Positions 26,194-35,084 of a stretch of 64,000 nt of DNA are shown here, piece by piece (the first letter of the stretch is position 1; every line of letters starts with the position of its first letter). Origin of the DNA: Pedobacter sp. PLR (GTDB lineage Bacteria; Bacteroidota; Bacteroidia; Sphingobacteriales; Sphingobacteriaceae); assembly GCF_026239675.1 (NCBI RefSeq), contig NZ_JAPIVQ010000009.1:124001-188000 (forward strand), in the 5' to 3' direction. The notes under the pieces were generated by a model. It saw only the letters and a list, made by a program, of their open reading frames with translations, was not told the DNA's origin and did no database searches. Both the position numbers and the translations under genes were made by a program.

Positions 26194-26370
26194 ATGGCAA
26201 AGTATTCAAAAAAAGCTTCAGAGAAAGTAGAAGCCACTGTGCATGAAATGAAAGAGGGAAAATTAAGATCAGGAAGCGGGGGAAAAGTTACTTCCAGAAA
26301 ACAAGCAATAGCGATAGGTCTATCTGAAGCTCGAAAAGCAGGAGCAAAAGTCCCAAAAAAGAAATCCTGA
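26194..26370 (+). CDS. DUF6496 family small basic protein
   Basis: The 58-residue frame (ATG 26194 to TGA 26368-26370) matches the DUF6496 pattern: EATVHEMKEGKLRSGSGGKV, then TSRKQAIAIGLSEARKAGAKVPKK. In family members the phrases K(F/M)K-GxLxSG, KVxSRKQAIAIGLSEAR and AGAKVP are conserved. It is small and strongly basic, possibly nucleic-acid binding, but no function is established. Its position near PA2169, KTSC and acidic-protein genes is the type of context in which this family is found. Confidence 0.85.
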   Translation: MAKYSKKASEKVEATVHEMKEGKLRSGSGGKVTSRKQAIAIGLSEARKAGAKVPKKKS

Positions 26371-26460
26371 TAATTACGTGTCCAATTTGTTTCTCAAATA
26401 ATCAATAAAAACAACCATGAAAAGCAATAGACCTGAGGGCCAACGCCTAAAATACCATAA

Positions 26461-27603
26461 ATGAAACCCTATCAAAGTTTAATTTGGATTTTATCGATGA
26501 TTGGTTTTAGTTCATCATCAAATGTCATCAGGGAAGAAGAAACCTATTCAGGATTAATTCTTGAAAAGTCACAAATACTGCCTTCTGCCTTTGGGGTAAA
26601 AGCAGTATTATTCAATCCGGAGGGAACAAAACTATATGCACTCAACCTGGAAGGTGGCAGCATTTATGAATTCAGCCAATCAGAAAAAACAATCAGTAAA
26701 AAGATCATATTCCAGCAGACGAAGGCTCAGGGCCTGGATTACAGGACACATCGAACCATTTCCTCTTTTGCAGAAAAGCCCGTAGAAGGCTGCTTTAGTC
26801 ATAAAATTTTATGGGTTTCCTTTCATAATGCGGGGGGCATCATGCCAATTTCCACTGATTTTTTGCCGTTGAGTAACACGGATAAAAACCTCTCCTATAC
26901 AAAAGCGGTGGTTATTGATCTGATTAACCAACGTAAAGACACAATTTCACTCCCGCTCATTAAAACCGGAAAAACACCAAAAGTAATTGCAAAAACTGCT
27001 GACCAGAACAATTTACTTGTCAGCAACTGGAGTTCCAACACCATTTCGTTATTGAAACTAAATGATACACTGGCGCCATATGGAAAAAAAATAGCCAGTT
27101 TTAACATGCCATCTACACCAAGGGGCATTGCTATTGATGACAAAAACAATAGATCTTACATCACGATAATGGGTGGGAATAAGATCATAGTCATCAACAA
27201 CAAGACATGGAAAGTGGAAAGATCTTTTATTGTCCCGGCAAATCCAAGACATATTTTAGCAGGTAACGACAGTCGTTTATTTGTTTCTTTTAATGCCAGC
27301 GCAAAAATCGCTTGTATAGATGCCAGGACAGGTGAAATTTTATTTATCGCAAAAACCGGTTTACAACCCAGAACCATAGTACTGTCTGAAAATCAGAAAT
27401 TTCTTTTTGTCACCTGTTACGGAGGAAATTCAGTAGACATTTTTAAGATAACATCCAGGGCTTTTACCCGGATTTACACGCTCAGCTGTACCGGCAAACC
27501 TGTTGGGATAGCTATTTATGAGAATGAAGATAAGCTCGAAGCCTGGGTGGGAAATTATATAGCTGGTAATCTGAAGGTGTTTACCTTCAAAAAAGTCTAC
27601 TAG
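26461..27603 (+). CDS. Secreted YncE-like beta-propeller protein
   Basis: This 380-residue protein has a weak N-terminal signal segment (LIWILSMIGFSSS). Seven-bladed propeller repeats follow, of the form GVKAVLFNPEGTKLYALNLE, TPRGIAIDDKNNRSYITIMGG, NPRHILAGNDSRLFVSFNAS, QPRTIVLSENQKFLFVTCYG and KPVGIAIYENEDKLEAWVGN. Such YVTN/YncE-type propellers in Bacteroidota are periplasmic or surface scaffolds. No catalytic residue can be named. It is convergent with the sulfatase gene, and its role in the neighbouring polysaccharide operon, if any, is unknown. Confidence 0.8.
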   Translation: MKPYQSLIWILSMIGFSSSSNVIREEETYSGLILEKSQILPSAFGVKAVLFNPEGTKLYALNLEGGSIYEFSQSEKTISKKIIFQQTKAQGLDYRTHRTISSFAEKPVEGCFSHKILWVSFHNAGGIMPISTDFLPLSNTDKNLSYTKAVVIDLINQRKDTISLPLIKTGKTPKVIAKTADQNNLLVSNWSSNTISLLKLNDTLAPYGKKIASFNMPSTPRGIAIDDKNNRSYITIMGGNKIIVINNKTWKVERSFIVPANPRHILAGNDSRLFVSFNASAKIACIDARTGEILFIAKTGLQPRTIVLSENQKFLFVTCYGGNSVDIFKITSRAFTRIYTLSCTGKPVGIAIYENEDKLEAWVGNYIAGNLKVFTFKKVY

Positions 27604-27639
27604 TCTTCTTCTATTATTCCTGCATCATTTATAGTTAAT

Positions 27640-29220
27640 TTACCAAATTGAACTTTCCATAATTGCCTTCATCTCAGGTCTGCCGGAATCATCATCCCCA
27701 CTCTGTTCCTTTTGCTTCAGTAATTCAACTTTCATACCGGCGATCCGCTGTTTATACTCCGGATCATTAATCACATTGTGTAACTCCTTTGGATCTTTCA
27801 AAAGGTCATAAAACTCCCATGCAGGTGCAGTTGCTATTTTCGAAGCATCTTTCATTCCAAGGCCTTGTCCGTAGTAAAAAATCAATTTATAACGTTGGTC
27901 TCTGATCCCAAAATGAGCCGGTCTGTCTTTACTATGCTCCCAATAACGGTAGTACATGGATTTGCGCCAGGATTTAGGGCTTCTACCTTTTAAATTATCC
28001 CTAAAGCTCTCTCCCTGTATGAAATCAGGTTTTTTAATCCCTGCATAATCTGCGAAAAGCGCTGCAAAATCTATATTTAAAACGATATCATTTAAACGGG
28101 TTCCCCCTTTAATTTCTTTAGGATAACAGATCACAAAAGGCATTCTTGATGATTCCTCATACATCATTCTTTTATCAAAAAAACCATGTTCTCCCAGGAA
28201 GTAACCCTGATCTGAGGTATAAATCACAATCGTATTTTCTGCTAAGCCATTACTTTTCAGATAGTCCAGCAGCCGACCGATATTGTCATCAATTGCAGCG
28301 GCACACCTCAGGTAATCTTTAACAAACTTCTGATAGATTTTTTTACGAGCCTGAACGCTATCTAAACCATTGATGGTAAAGGGCATTCCAGGATAAGTAG
28401 TCCAATACCCTTGAGGGTTCTTCTGATATTGTTCCCAACGGCGTTCCAGATCTTCTAAATCCTGTCCTTTAAAGCTTCGGCCATTAGTTTCCGGACCAAA
28501 ATCGAGTATAGATACCGGCTCAGGAATCGTTACCCCCGAATATAAATCGTTGTACCTTTCCGGATATTCCCATGGCTCATGAGTAGCTTTGAAATGAGTC
28601 ATCATAAAGAATGGTTTATTTTTATCCCTTTGCTTCAACCAATCGATGGAGTAGTCTGTAACCAGATCTGTGTTATATCCTTTATGCACCACACCAGCCT
28701 TTTGCCCATCATCCTTCCAATCCTTTTCCGTCTTAAATGTAGGGTTGAAATACACCCCCTGATCGTCCATGACCATGAAATGATCAAAGCCTGCTGGCTG
28801 CTTCTTTAAGTGCCACTTGCCAATTAATGCGGTTTGATAACCGTTTCCCTGCAATACCTTTGCAATATTTGGATGATCCGGATTTAAAGCATCGCCCAGC
28901 GTATAAACGTTGTTTTTCTGACTATACTGCCCGGTCATGATCGTCGCCCTACTTGGTACACATATAGCATTCGTACAAAAAGCATTGTTTAAAACGGCAC
29001 CCTCAGCCGCCAACCTTTTTATGTTTTTATTGACTACATAATCTTTCAACACACCGCCATAAATCCCCCAGGATTGAGAGGTATGGTCATCTGCCATAAT
29101 GAAAATAATATTAGGCTTTACAGCCGGTTTACTATCTTTTTTTTGAGCGAACAAAGAGCATGAGGCAAGAAAAAAAGTGGCAAGCAGGAAGTCTTTTTTA
29201 AACAATTTCATATATCTCAT
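27640..29220 (-). CDS. Family S1 sulfatase
   Basis: This 526-residue exported protein has a signal peptide (LLATFFLASCSLFA-Q). It has the sulfatase N-terminal metal site PNIIFIMADDHTSQSWGIYG and the formylglycine motif CVPSRATIMTGQYS (Cys is converted to formylglycine), followed by LIGKWHLKK. A later IYTSDQGYFLGEHGFFDKRMMYEE segment carries the second metal-binding Asp. It hydrolyses sulfate esters of a glycan in the periplasm or at the surface. The start ATG (29220) overlaps the stop of the GT2-GH26 gene as ATGA, showing translational coupling. In this operon it might trim sulfate from the glycan that the synthase makes or from an imported one. That is inference. Confidence 0.9.
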   Translation of the reverse strand: MRYMKLFKKDFLLATFFLASCSLFAQKKDSKPAVKPNIIFIMADDHTSQSWGIYGGVLKDYVVNKNIKRLAAEGAVLNNAFCTNAICVPSRATIMTGQYSQKNNVYTLGDALNPDHPNIAKVLQGNGYQTALIGKWHLKKQPAGFDHFMVMDDQGVYFNPTFKTEKDWKDDGQKAGVVHKGYNTDLVTDYSIDWLKQRDKNKPFFMMTHFKATHEPWEYPERYNDLYSGVTIPEPVSILDFGPETNGRSFKGQDLEDLERRWEQYQKNPQGYWTTYPGMPFTINGLDSVQARKKIYQKFVKDYLRCAAAIDDNIGRLLDYLKSNGLAENTIVIYTSDQGYFLGEHGFFDKRMMYEESSRMPFVICYPKEIKGGTRLNDIVLNIDFAALFADYAGIKKPDFIQGESFRDNLKGRSPKSWRKSMYYRYWEHSKDRPAHFGIRDQRYKLIFYYGQGLGMKDASKIATAPAWEFYDLLKDPKELHNVINDPEYKQRIAGMKVELLKQKEQSGDDDSGRPEMKAIMESSIW

Positions 29221-32200
29221 TTCTCTTTCAATGGGGTATTGAGCTTAGATTCTATAATATCTAAGATCACATTCTCTTTGATCACATACAAATACAGCCT
29301 GTAATTCATAGGATTTTCAGGAATGACTACCTTAACGCTTTCTCCCTTCCCAACCTCAGACATTGATACTGGTTTGTTAAATCTATCTAATTTTGCCAAC
29401 TTCCATTCAAATGTTAAGTTTTGTGGCAAAGCACTCGCAAGTACCCACTGGTTATCCTTTTTAACAATCACATGATAAGTAAGCTGATGTCCGGGGAAAG
29501 TCCCCAATGCTGGTTTCAGGATCTTAACAGATGGCTTATTTGCTGGTAAAGGCCCCTTGTTCCAGGCATAAAAAAGCTGACTGAATGCAAGTTTCTTTCT
29601 TCCCTCTGTGTCTTTTATTCCATCAAGCGTTACCCGATCCGTTTTTCTCTCGTCCTGCCAGTTCGCTATAAATGTCCCCACCCTGGTATCATTTAAGCTA
29701 TTGTAAGACGGAAGCGGGATCTCACTATAAAACCAGGGTACTTCCAGATTCTTAACTAAAACAGGCTCTGTCACCTTAGGGCCAACTACAAGTCCATACA
29801 GGTCAATTTCAGGGATCACCTTACTATATCTTTCTATTGTTGAATTCGTGTTCTCTGAAACTTCAATATCAACGGTAACGGGTCTTTTAGGATCTATTTT
29901 TTTGATATTGACAATCAGTTTTCTAAGCCAAAACAGGTAGGCATCCTGCTGATATACTAGTTCAGGTTTATAGTAATAAAGGTCCAGTTTCTGGAACACG
30001 GCATTTCCGATATTCCAGGATTTAATACTTTCTTCATCTTTTAAATCAGTTACAGAGGCCAGTATTTTATCACTTAATAAATCGAGTCCTTTAATGTCAG
30101 ACTGAAAGTTAAGTTCATCAGAGACCCAATAGCCATAATGGATATTCATCCCTGTTTTCTTAGCGAGCCTCAATAGGTTACTATCGTAAATATCCGGACC
30201 ATACCGCTTAATGGTATTTACCCCAATCTGTTTCATCTCCTCAAAATCAGCAACCATATCACGCATCGTAACCGTTTGATAGTTTTTTTTCCAATCTTGT
30301 CCCCTGTTATAGTTTACTCCTTTTATGGCTGCAAATAGATCCAGGTCTTTTGTCCGGGAGGAATCAGCTATCGTCTTACTGAAAGTGCCTGTTAATAACA
30401 GCGGTGTTTTAGCAATAACCGGGTGATCCAGACCTTTATGGTTTTCTTTCAATAATCGCCTCATTTCCTCAGGTTGCTGTATCCTCCAGTTCAATACCAT
30501 CTCCAAACCGCCTTTCGGTACATTTTTATCATAACCAGAATCAAAGAACAGGAAGCCCTTGATTTCAGGATACTTATTTTTTGATTTGAAAGCTTGCTGA
30601 AACCACTCCTGCTGTCGGCCAGCAGAAACCAGTGAACCCATTTCAGCCAACATGACCGGCAGTCCGGAACGGAAAATCGGATTTTGATGAAAATACTTAT
30701 ATAAATCCTCCATCGACTGCCAACCCGAAGCGGAATACGGCTTGCCATAATTCAGGTTTGTTACCCCTATCCAATCTACATATTGCATTCCAGGAAAATA
30801 AGCATCAACGGTTTCTGGTTTCCATGGATTCCAAACCCAAATCACATTGTAAACGGCATTTTTTGAAAAATACTGATGTATATATTTCCATGCAGTTCTA
30901 TACTCATCAGGTGTATTATCTCCTGATGGAGACCAGGGATAAGATGGATTGTCCATTTCATGGGCAAAGCGTAGATAAACGGGTCTGTTTAGTGCTTTAA
31001 TCTGATCCGAAAACTTTTTAAGATAGCCATCATAATCACCATTCAGGACCCTCCTGAAGACCTTAAGGTCCTTTTTATCTTTCCCGTTGATCTCATTTTT
31101 AGCGAACAAATTTTGCCAGGGCTCCCAGGTCACCATAGGAATCGAACCGTTATTATAAATTGAATCAACAGTCCTTTGGGGAAGGTAACATTGCGATTCA
31201 TCTCCCCATGGGATATAAATTGACACCAGGTCGAATTTTGTGTTAAATGCCCGTTGAAGTTGCTTAACCTTTTTTAAGGTGGAAATTCCATTCCCACTCT
31301 CCGGGGCAAATACGCCGGTTAGAAAATAATTCATCTTATGATTTAAAACAGGTAAACCTTCTTTAGTTTCAGCATCAGAATTGGCAAAATAAAGCACTGA
31401 AAAACAAAGTATCATGGTAATTATCAAAGCCGTACTTCTCACTCCGGCATAGATGCGTCTCCTCAAATACCAAAATTTGATTTTCACTTCCTTTAGCTTA
31501 TCCATGAACCCATTTACAGAAGAATGGCCAGCCTTATATGCTCTAAATTGCTGCTGCCTGCTGGCGATGATGTTAAAACACATAATCAAACTGTTCAAAC
31601 CTGCAAAACCAGCCATAATAATATTGTATGGATTCCAGTCATAATACAATCCATAAACAATCGCAATCAGGGACAAAGCAAGCACCACCAGATTCGGGAC
31701 ATTTAATGGCCAGTTATTAGCTTCATTACCATCCTTTGGTGTTGGGACATAAGGCACTTTTTTTCCAATGATGGTATAAACCAACCCCAGGATAAAGATC
31801 CACCAGGTACCGATCATCAGTAGTCCACCAACCACATGAAAGCCCCGCTCCTCATCTTCCATCACCCATTTTTGCACAAAGTGACGGATCAAAAGGGTCA
31901 TGGTTACCAGGGGTAATACCGTAATTCCAAAAGTAGTAATGCTCATTTTAATCGGACTCACATCAAAAAACAAAGAAACAATGGGTATGAGGAAGTTGAT
32001 TAAGTAAATCACTCCAGAGAAATAATGCAATGGGATGACTGCATAATGTAACTTTTGCTGCCAGGTAAATCCTTTAAAAAGTTTTGGATAGGCCGTAACC
32101 AGCAGGTCAAAAACTCCTCTGGACCATTTTAACTGCTGCTTATAATAGGCGGATAAAGTAGATGGAACCAAGCCTCTGGCTAACACAAGTGGCACATATA

Positions 32201-33023
32201 CCGACTTCCATCCTTTGGAATGAAGTTGCATCGCCGTATGCATATCTTCAGCGAGGCCCGCTGCATGACCGCCAATGGATTCAAGAGCCGCACGTCTGAA
32301 CGTACAATTGGCGCCAATGGCAAGCACAGTTCCATACTTGTTCATCGTCATCATCATCGGTCCATAAAACTGATAAGTTTGTTGCGCTGCGCCTTTAGCG
32401 ATTAGATTTTCATCATTATTATAATAGGATTGTACAATTTGAACGAAGCCAACCTCAGGGTTGTTGAAGTGTGTGACGATAGGGTCCAGAAAGTTCGGCA
32501 GAGGGACATGATCAGGGTCTAAGACCAAACAAAGCTCTCCCGATGATAAACTCAAAGCATTGTTAATATTTCCAGCTTTTGCATTTATTTTCTTTGTCCG
32601 CGTAATATGGTGAACGCCTAGTTCTTCACAAAAATTCTTGAGGTAGGGATCATTTGCCTCATCGCATAAATAGGTTTCATGAGGATAGGTAATCGCTTTA
32701 ATAGCAATTAGCGTTTCCTCAATCATTTCATAAGGCTCACCAGCACAAAATGTAGTAAAAACATCAACCGTATAGACCTTAGTGGACTCCGGTGTTTTAG
32801 GGATAGTAATAAAAAAATAATGAATCCATTCATGAACCGCTTTAAGACTCATAAATATAAATGTCGTCAACAACATCCAGTACAGTGGTAGAGATCCGAC
32901 AATAGCCGGGTTCATCATGTTGTTTAGAAAATAACCAATACAGATTAATCCGATGGTAATCATCAATCTGAGCGTAAAGCGCTCTTTCTTTGTCGGGGGC
33001 GATGGAACCTGAACTACTTTCAT
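29217..33023 (-). CDS. Fusion of processive GT2 glycan synthase with exported GH26 and GH2-like domains
   Basis: The 1268-residue protein has three parts. (1) Residues about 1-500: two membrane helices (20-65), then a cellulose-synthase-like GT2 domain with DPDH (Asp169, Asp171), AED (about 258-260) and QQLKW (296-300, the QxxRW position with Lys), then several membrane helices (325-490) and one near 530-548. (2) About 560-860: a GH26-like domain with acid/base HEMD (Glu689) and nucleophile MLAEMG (Glu794). (3) About 895-1180: a GH2/GH5-like TIM barrel (GVNYNRGQDW-, VNTIKRYGPDIYD) in which the expected GNE is GNA (Ala1008). A beta-sandwich-like tail follows. It would polymerise and export a beta-glycan and process it outside. 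It is coupled at both ends by ATGA overlaps. Confidence 0.85.
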   Translation of the reverse strand: MKVVQVPSPPTKKERFTLRLMITIGLICIGYFLNNMMNPAIVGSLPLYWMLLTTFIFMSLKAVHEWIHYFFITIPKTPESTKVYTVDVFTTFCAGEPYEMIEETLIAIKAITYPHETYLCDEANDPYLKNFCEELGVHHITRTKKINAKAGNINNALSLSSGELCLVLDPDHVPLPNFLDPIVTHFNNPEVGFVQIVQSYYNNDENLIAKGAAQQTYQFYGPMMMTMNKYGTVLAIGANCTFRRAALESIGGHAAGLAEDMHTAMQLHSKGWKSVYVPLVLARGLVPSTLSAYYKQQLKWSRGVFDLLVTAYPKLFKGFTWQQKLHYAVIPLHYFSGVIYLINFLIPIVSLFFDVSPIKMSITTFGITVLPLVTMTLLIRHFVQKWVMEDEERGFHVVGGLLMIGTWWIFILGLVYTIIGKKVPYVPTPKDGNEANNWPLNVPNLVVLALSLIAIVYGLYYDWNPYNIIMAGFAGLNSLIMCFNIIASRQQQFRAYKAGHSSVNGFMDKLKEVKIKFWYLRRRIYAGVRSTALIITMILCFSVLYFANSDAETKEGLPVLNHKMNYFLTGVFAPESGNGISTLKKVKQLQRAFNTKFDLVSIYIPWGDESQCYLPQRTVDSIYNNGSIPMVTWEPWQNLFAKNEINGKDKKDLKVFRRVLNGDYDGYLKKFSDQIKALNRPVYLRFAHEMDNPSYPWSPSGDNTPDEYRTAWKYIHQYFSKNAVYNVIWVWNPWKPETVDAYFPGMQYVDWIGVTNLNYGKPYSASGWQSMEDLYKYFHQNPIFRSGLPVMLAEMGSLVSAGRQQEWFQQAFKSKNKYPEIKGFLFFDSGYDKNVPKGGLEMVLNWRIQQPEEMRRLLKENHKGLDHPVIAKTPLLLTGTFSKTIADSSRTKDLDLFAAIKGVNYNRGQDWKKNYQTVTMRDMVADFEEMKQIGVNTIKRYGPDIYDSNLLRLAKKTGMNIHYGYWVSDELNFQSDIKGLDLLSDKILASVTDLKDEESIKSWNIGNAVFQKLDLYYYKPELVYQQDAYLFWLRKLIVNIKKIDPKRPVTVDIEVSENTNSTIERYSKVIPEIDLYGLVVGPKVTEPVLVKNLEVPWFYSEIPLPSYNSLNDTRVGTFIANWQDERKTDRVTLDGIKDTEGRKKLAFSQLFYAWNKGPLPANKPSVKILKPALGTFPGHQLTYHVIVKKDNQWVLASALPQNLTFEWKLAKLDRFNKPVSMSEVGKGESVKVVIPENPMNYRLYLYVIKENVILDIIESKLNTPLKEK

Positions 33024-34345
33024 TTATCCGTTACAACATAAAAAGGTGTATTACAGGTATCGAAGTTACCATTGTAATCATAAACTGTAGCAAAAACCCG
33101 ATAGGGTCCTTCTACTTCAGGCACAACAAAATTGTTTTCCAAAAATTGATCTGTTTTAATTTCCTGAGCTATAGGCCGTAGCTTTTTATCATTGTGAAGG
33201 TTGTTTTTTTTATACCAATCTTCCCGATACAGCTCCCATTTTACATACTTAATTTTGTCCTTATTTAACATTAATACCTTCGCAGAAAGGGACTGTCCCG
33301 GCGATAAAAGAATATTATCTTTTGCACCCTTGCCATCTAAAAGCATGTATTTTACCCGGGGGAAAGGATAGTCAAGGTGTTTACCTGTCCAGATATACTT
33401 CATGGCATCAACAACCTGAGGTTTCCCGTCCTGTTCATCGAACATACTAAACCAGGTCTGGGTACCCTCCTGTTTATTGCCCCAGAAAAAGGCAAATGCG
33501 CCTAAAAACCCAGTGCTTTCTGTTGGCATGTGTTCTTTATAACGGTCCTGATACTGCTCTGCCTTTTTATTGCCGGTATCCTCGATATAAGCACCCCATG
33601 CCGTTTGCGCTGTTCCCTCCCAGGGACCATCAACGCCCCATTCTGTAATCATAAATGGTCCATTCCAAAACCAGGAAACGCTTTTAAGGTCATCCCTCAG
33701 GTAGGTAATTCTACCAAAAATATTAAAAGAGATCAGGTCAATATTACATCGAGTGATCAGGTTGAAAATGTACTTTTTATTGAAATTTAAAACCGTTGTG
33801 GTGATGGGATGATCGGGATCATCCTGATGTATCATCTCAGTGAGCTTATTAAAAGCTTTATAAAAGTTATTGTAAGATGGTTTAAAAGGAAAATCGAGTT
33901 CATTACCAACACACCACATCAATACTGAAGGATGGTTTTTATACTTGTTAACAATAGATTTAAATTTTTCGTACTGTACCTCAGTTTTTGCAGCATCATC
34001 ATAGAAAGATTTATAATCACTATTGAAAATTGGCAGGCCAATGATTACGGCTATCTGGTTCGCTTTTGCACTATCTAAAATAGTAGCCAATCGGGTCGTA
34101 TCCCAAACCCGGATTGTATTTCCACCCATTTCTTTTAAGGTACTAAAATGGCTAATGCCAGCTGCACCTTTTATATCATAAGGCTTCCCATCTCTAAACA
34201 AGGTATACTTAGCTTCAACTTTTCTAATCTGTACTTTCTTTGAAGTAGTATCTTTTGGATTAGCACAGCCCGCTAAAGATAAAATAATTAATAGATTTAG
34301 AGCCCAGGGTTTAATTAACGGACGTTTTTTATCTAACATTGACAT
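33020..34345 (-). CDS. Lipoprotein with GH2-type TIM-barrel glycosidase domain
   Basis: From the ATG at 34345 (a longer start at 34378 exists) the protein is about 441 residues. It has a lipoprotein signal (LLIILSLAGC, lipid on the Cys). The TIM barrel shows GKPYDIKGAAGISHFSTLKE, NTIRVWDTTR, acid/base WCVGNELDFPF and nucleophile MITEWGVDGPWEG. Both GH2-type glutamates are present, unlike the related domain at the C-terminus of the following gene. A C-terminal beta-sandwich (about 330-440) follows. It would sit in the outer or inner membrane and act on a glycan. The stop codon overlaps the start of the GT2-GH26 gene (ATGA), so it is the first gene of the three-gene operon. Confidence 0.8.
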   Translation of the reverse strand: MSMLDKKRPLIKPWALNLLIILSLAGCANPKDTTSKKVQIRKVEAKYTLFRDGKPYDIKGAAGISHFSTLKEMGGNTIRVWDTTRLATILDSAKANQIAVIIGLPIFNSDYKSFYDDAAKTEVQYEKFKSIVNKYKNHPSVLMWCVGNELDFPFKPSYNNFYKAFNKLTEMIHQDDPDHPITTTVLNFNKKYIFNLITRCNIDLISFNIFGRITYLRDDLKSVSWFWNGPFMITEWGVDGPWEGTAQTAWGAYIEDTGNKKAEQYQDRYKEHMPTESTGFLGAFAFFWGNKQEGTQTWFSMFDEQDGKPQVVDAMKYIWTGKHLDYPFPRVKYMLLDGKGAKDNILLSPGQSLSAKVLMLNKDKIKYVKWELYREDWYKKNNLHNDKKLRPIAQEIKTDQFLENNFVVPEVEGPYRVFATVYDYNGNFDTCNTPFYVVTDK

Positions 34346-34453
34346 ACTTAATAACTCATTCTTATTAAAGATAAACAAAAAACGTCAGCTACATAACTTC
34401 TTTTGCTGGCGTTAACCTTTTCCGTATCTATTCTATCTAACACCAAAGCTTTT

Positions 34454-34470
34454 GGGGGGGTACATTGTAC
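34454..34470. promoter_or_regulatory. G7 tract next to an 11-base palindrome upstream of the polysaccharide operon
   Basis: Seven G residues (34454-34460) adjoin the perfect palindrome GTACATTGTAC (34460-34470), about 110 bases upstream of the operon's first start. No complete promoter was identified around it. A homopolymer of this kind can slip and change promoter spacing, and the palindrome could bind a dimeric regulator. Both are inference. Confidence 0.3.
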
Positions 34471-34563
34471 AAAACCCTTTTTTAACTCCTGAGTCATTAG
34501 TTTTACAACGGCGATATAAGTCTTTATGTTTTGGGTGGATAATGCAATTGGATTTGAACTACA

Positions 34564-34602
34564 AGCAAACAGCCCTTCAGAATACCTGAAGGGCTGTTTG
34601 CT
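34564..34602 (-). terminator. Long perfect hairpin, terminator of the DUF4625/TonB operon
   Basis: Bases 34564-34580 (AGCAAACAGCCCTTCAG) and 34586-34602 are exact reverse complements over 17 positions with loop AATAC. It lies directly after the stop of the last operon gene (34607) on the minus strand. The T-run after it is weak, but the stem is very stable. Confidence 0.75.
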
Positions 34603-34606
34603 CCTT

Positions 34607-35083
34607 TTAATTAATTTTAACACTCAAACCTTTTATCGTTTGCCAGCCTTCCTTATCGGTCAGCCTAATCATAAAATGATAATCCCCGGGATCAACATCT
34701 ACAGGAACCTCAATCTCTGCATTTACCTGATATGATTTTAGTCCGGCAGGAATAATGATATTCTTAATCAGCAAAAATGGTTTTACCGCTTGTTTAACTG
34801 GCGACATCTCGCACTCCACCAACTCAGTACTGTGGGTATGATGGTCAAAATTATGATGAATATCAACGTTTAGCGACCCCAATTGTCCGTTATCACTCAG
34901 CAAAGCCTTAAACAGGAACTTCTCTCCTCTTTTGACTACACTGCATTGCTTAGGAAATGCATCGGGAAAGTCCATATTAATCTCCGGATAAATGGTATCA
35001 ATAGGTTCTGCCTTATCCTTACTACAATTGCTAAAAAAAACCGCCAGCAATAAACAGCTGACTAATAAACTTTTGTTCTTCAT
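34607..35083 (-). CDS. DUF4625 lipoprotein, His-rich
   Basis: This 158-residue lipoprotein has signal LLVSCLLLAVFFSNC (lipid Cys about 20). One beta-sandwich DUF4625 domain follows: GQLGSLNVDIHHNFDHHTHS, then IIIPAGLKSYQVNAEIEVPV and GDYHFMIRLTDKEGW. The HHNFDHHTHS cluster could bind a metal ion. DUF4625 proteins are common in Bacteroidota beside TonB receptors and have no proven function. It follows the related 35085 gene with one base between them, in the operon with the receptor at 36057. Confidence 0.8.
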   Translation of the reverse strand: MKNKSLLVSCLLLAVFFSNCSKDKAEPIDTIYPEINMDFPDAFPKQCSVVKRGEKFLFKALLSDNGQLGSLNVDIHHNFDHHTHSTELVECEMSPVKQAVKPFLLIKNIIIPAGLKSYQVNAEIEVPVDVDPGDYHFMIRLTDKEGWQTIKGLSVKIN

Positions 35084-35084
35084 T

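Noticed and set aside
26418..26465. 15-codon frame ending in ATGA overlap with the YncE-like gene
   Set aside because: Could be a leader, but too short and without other support.
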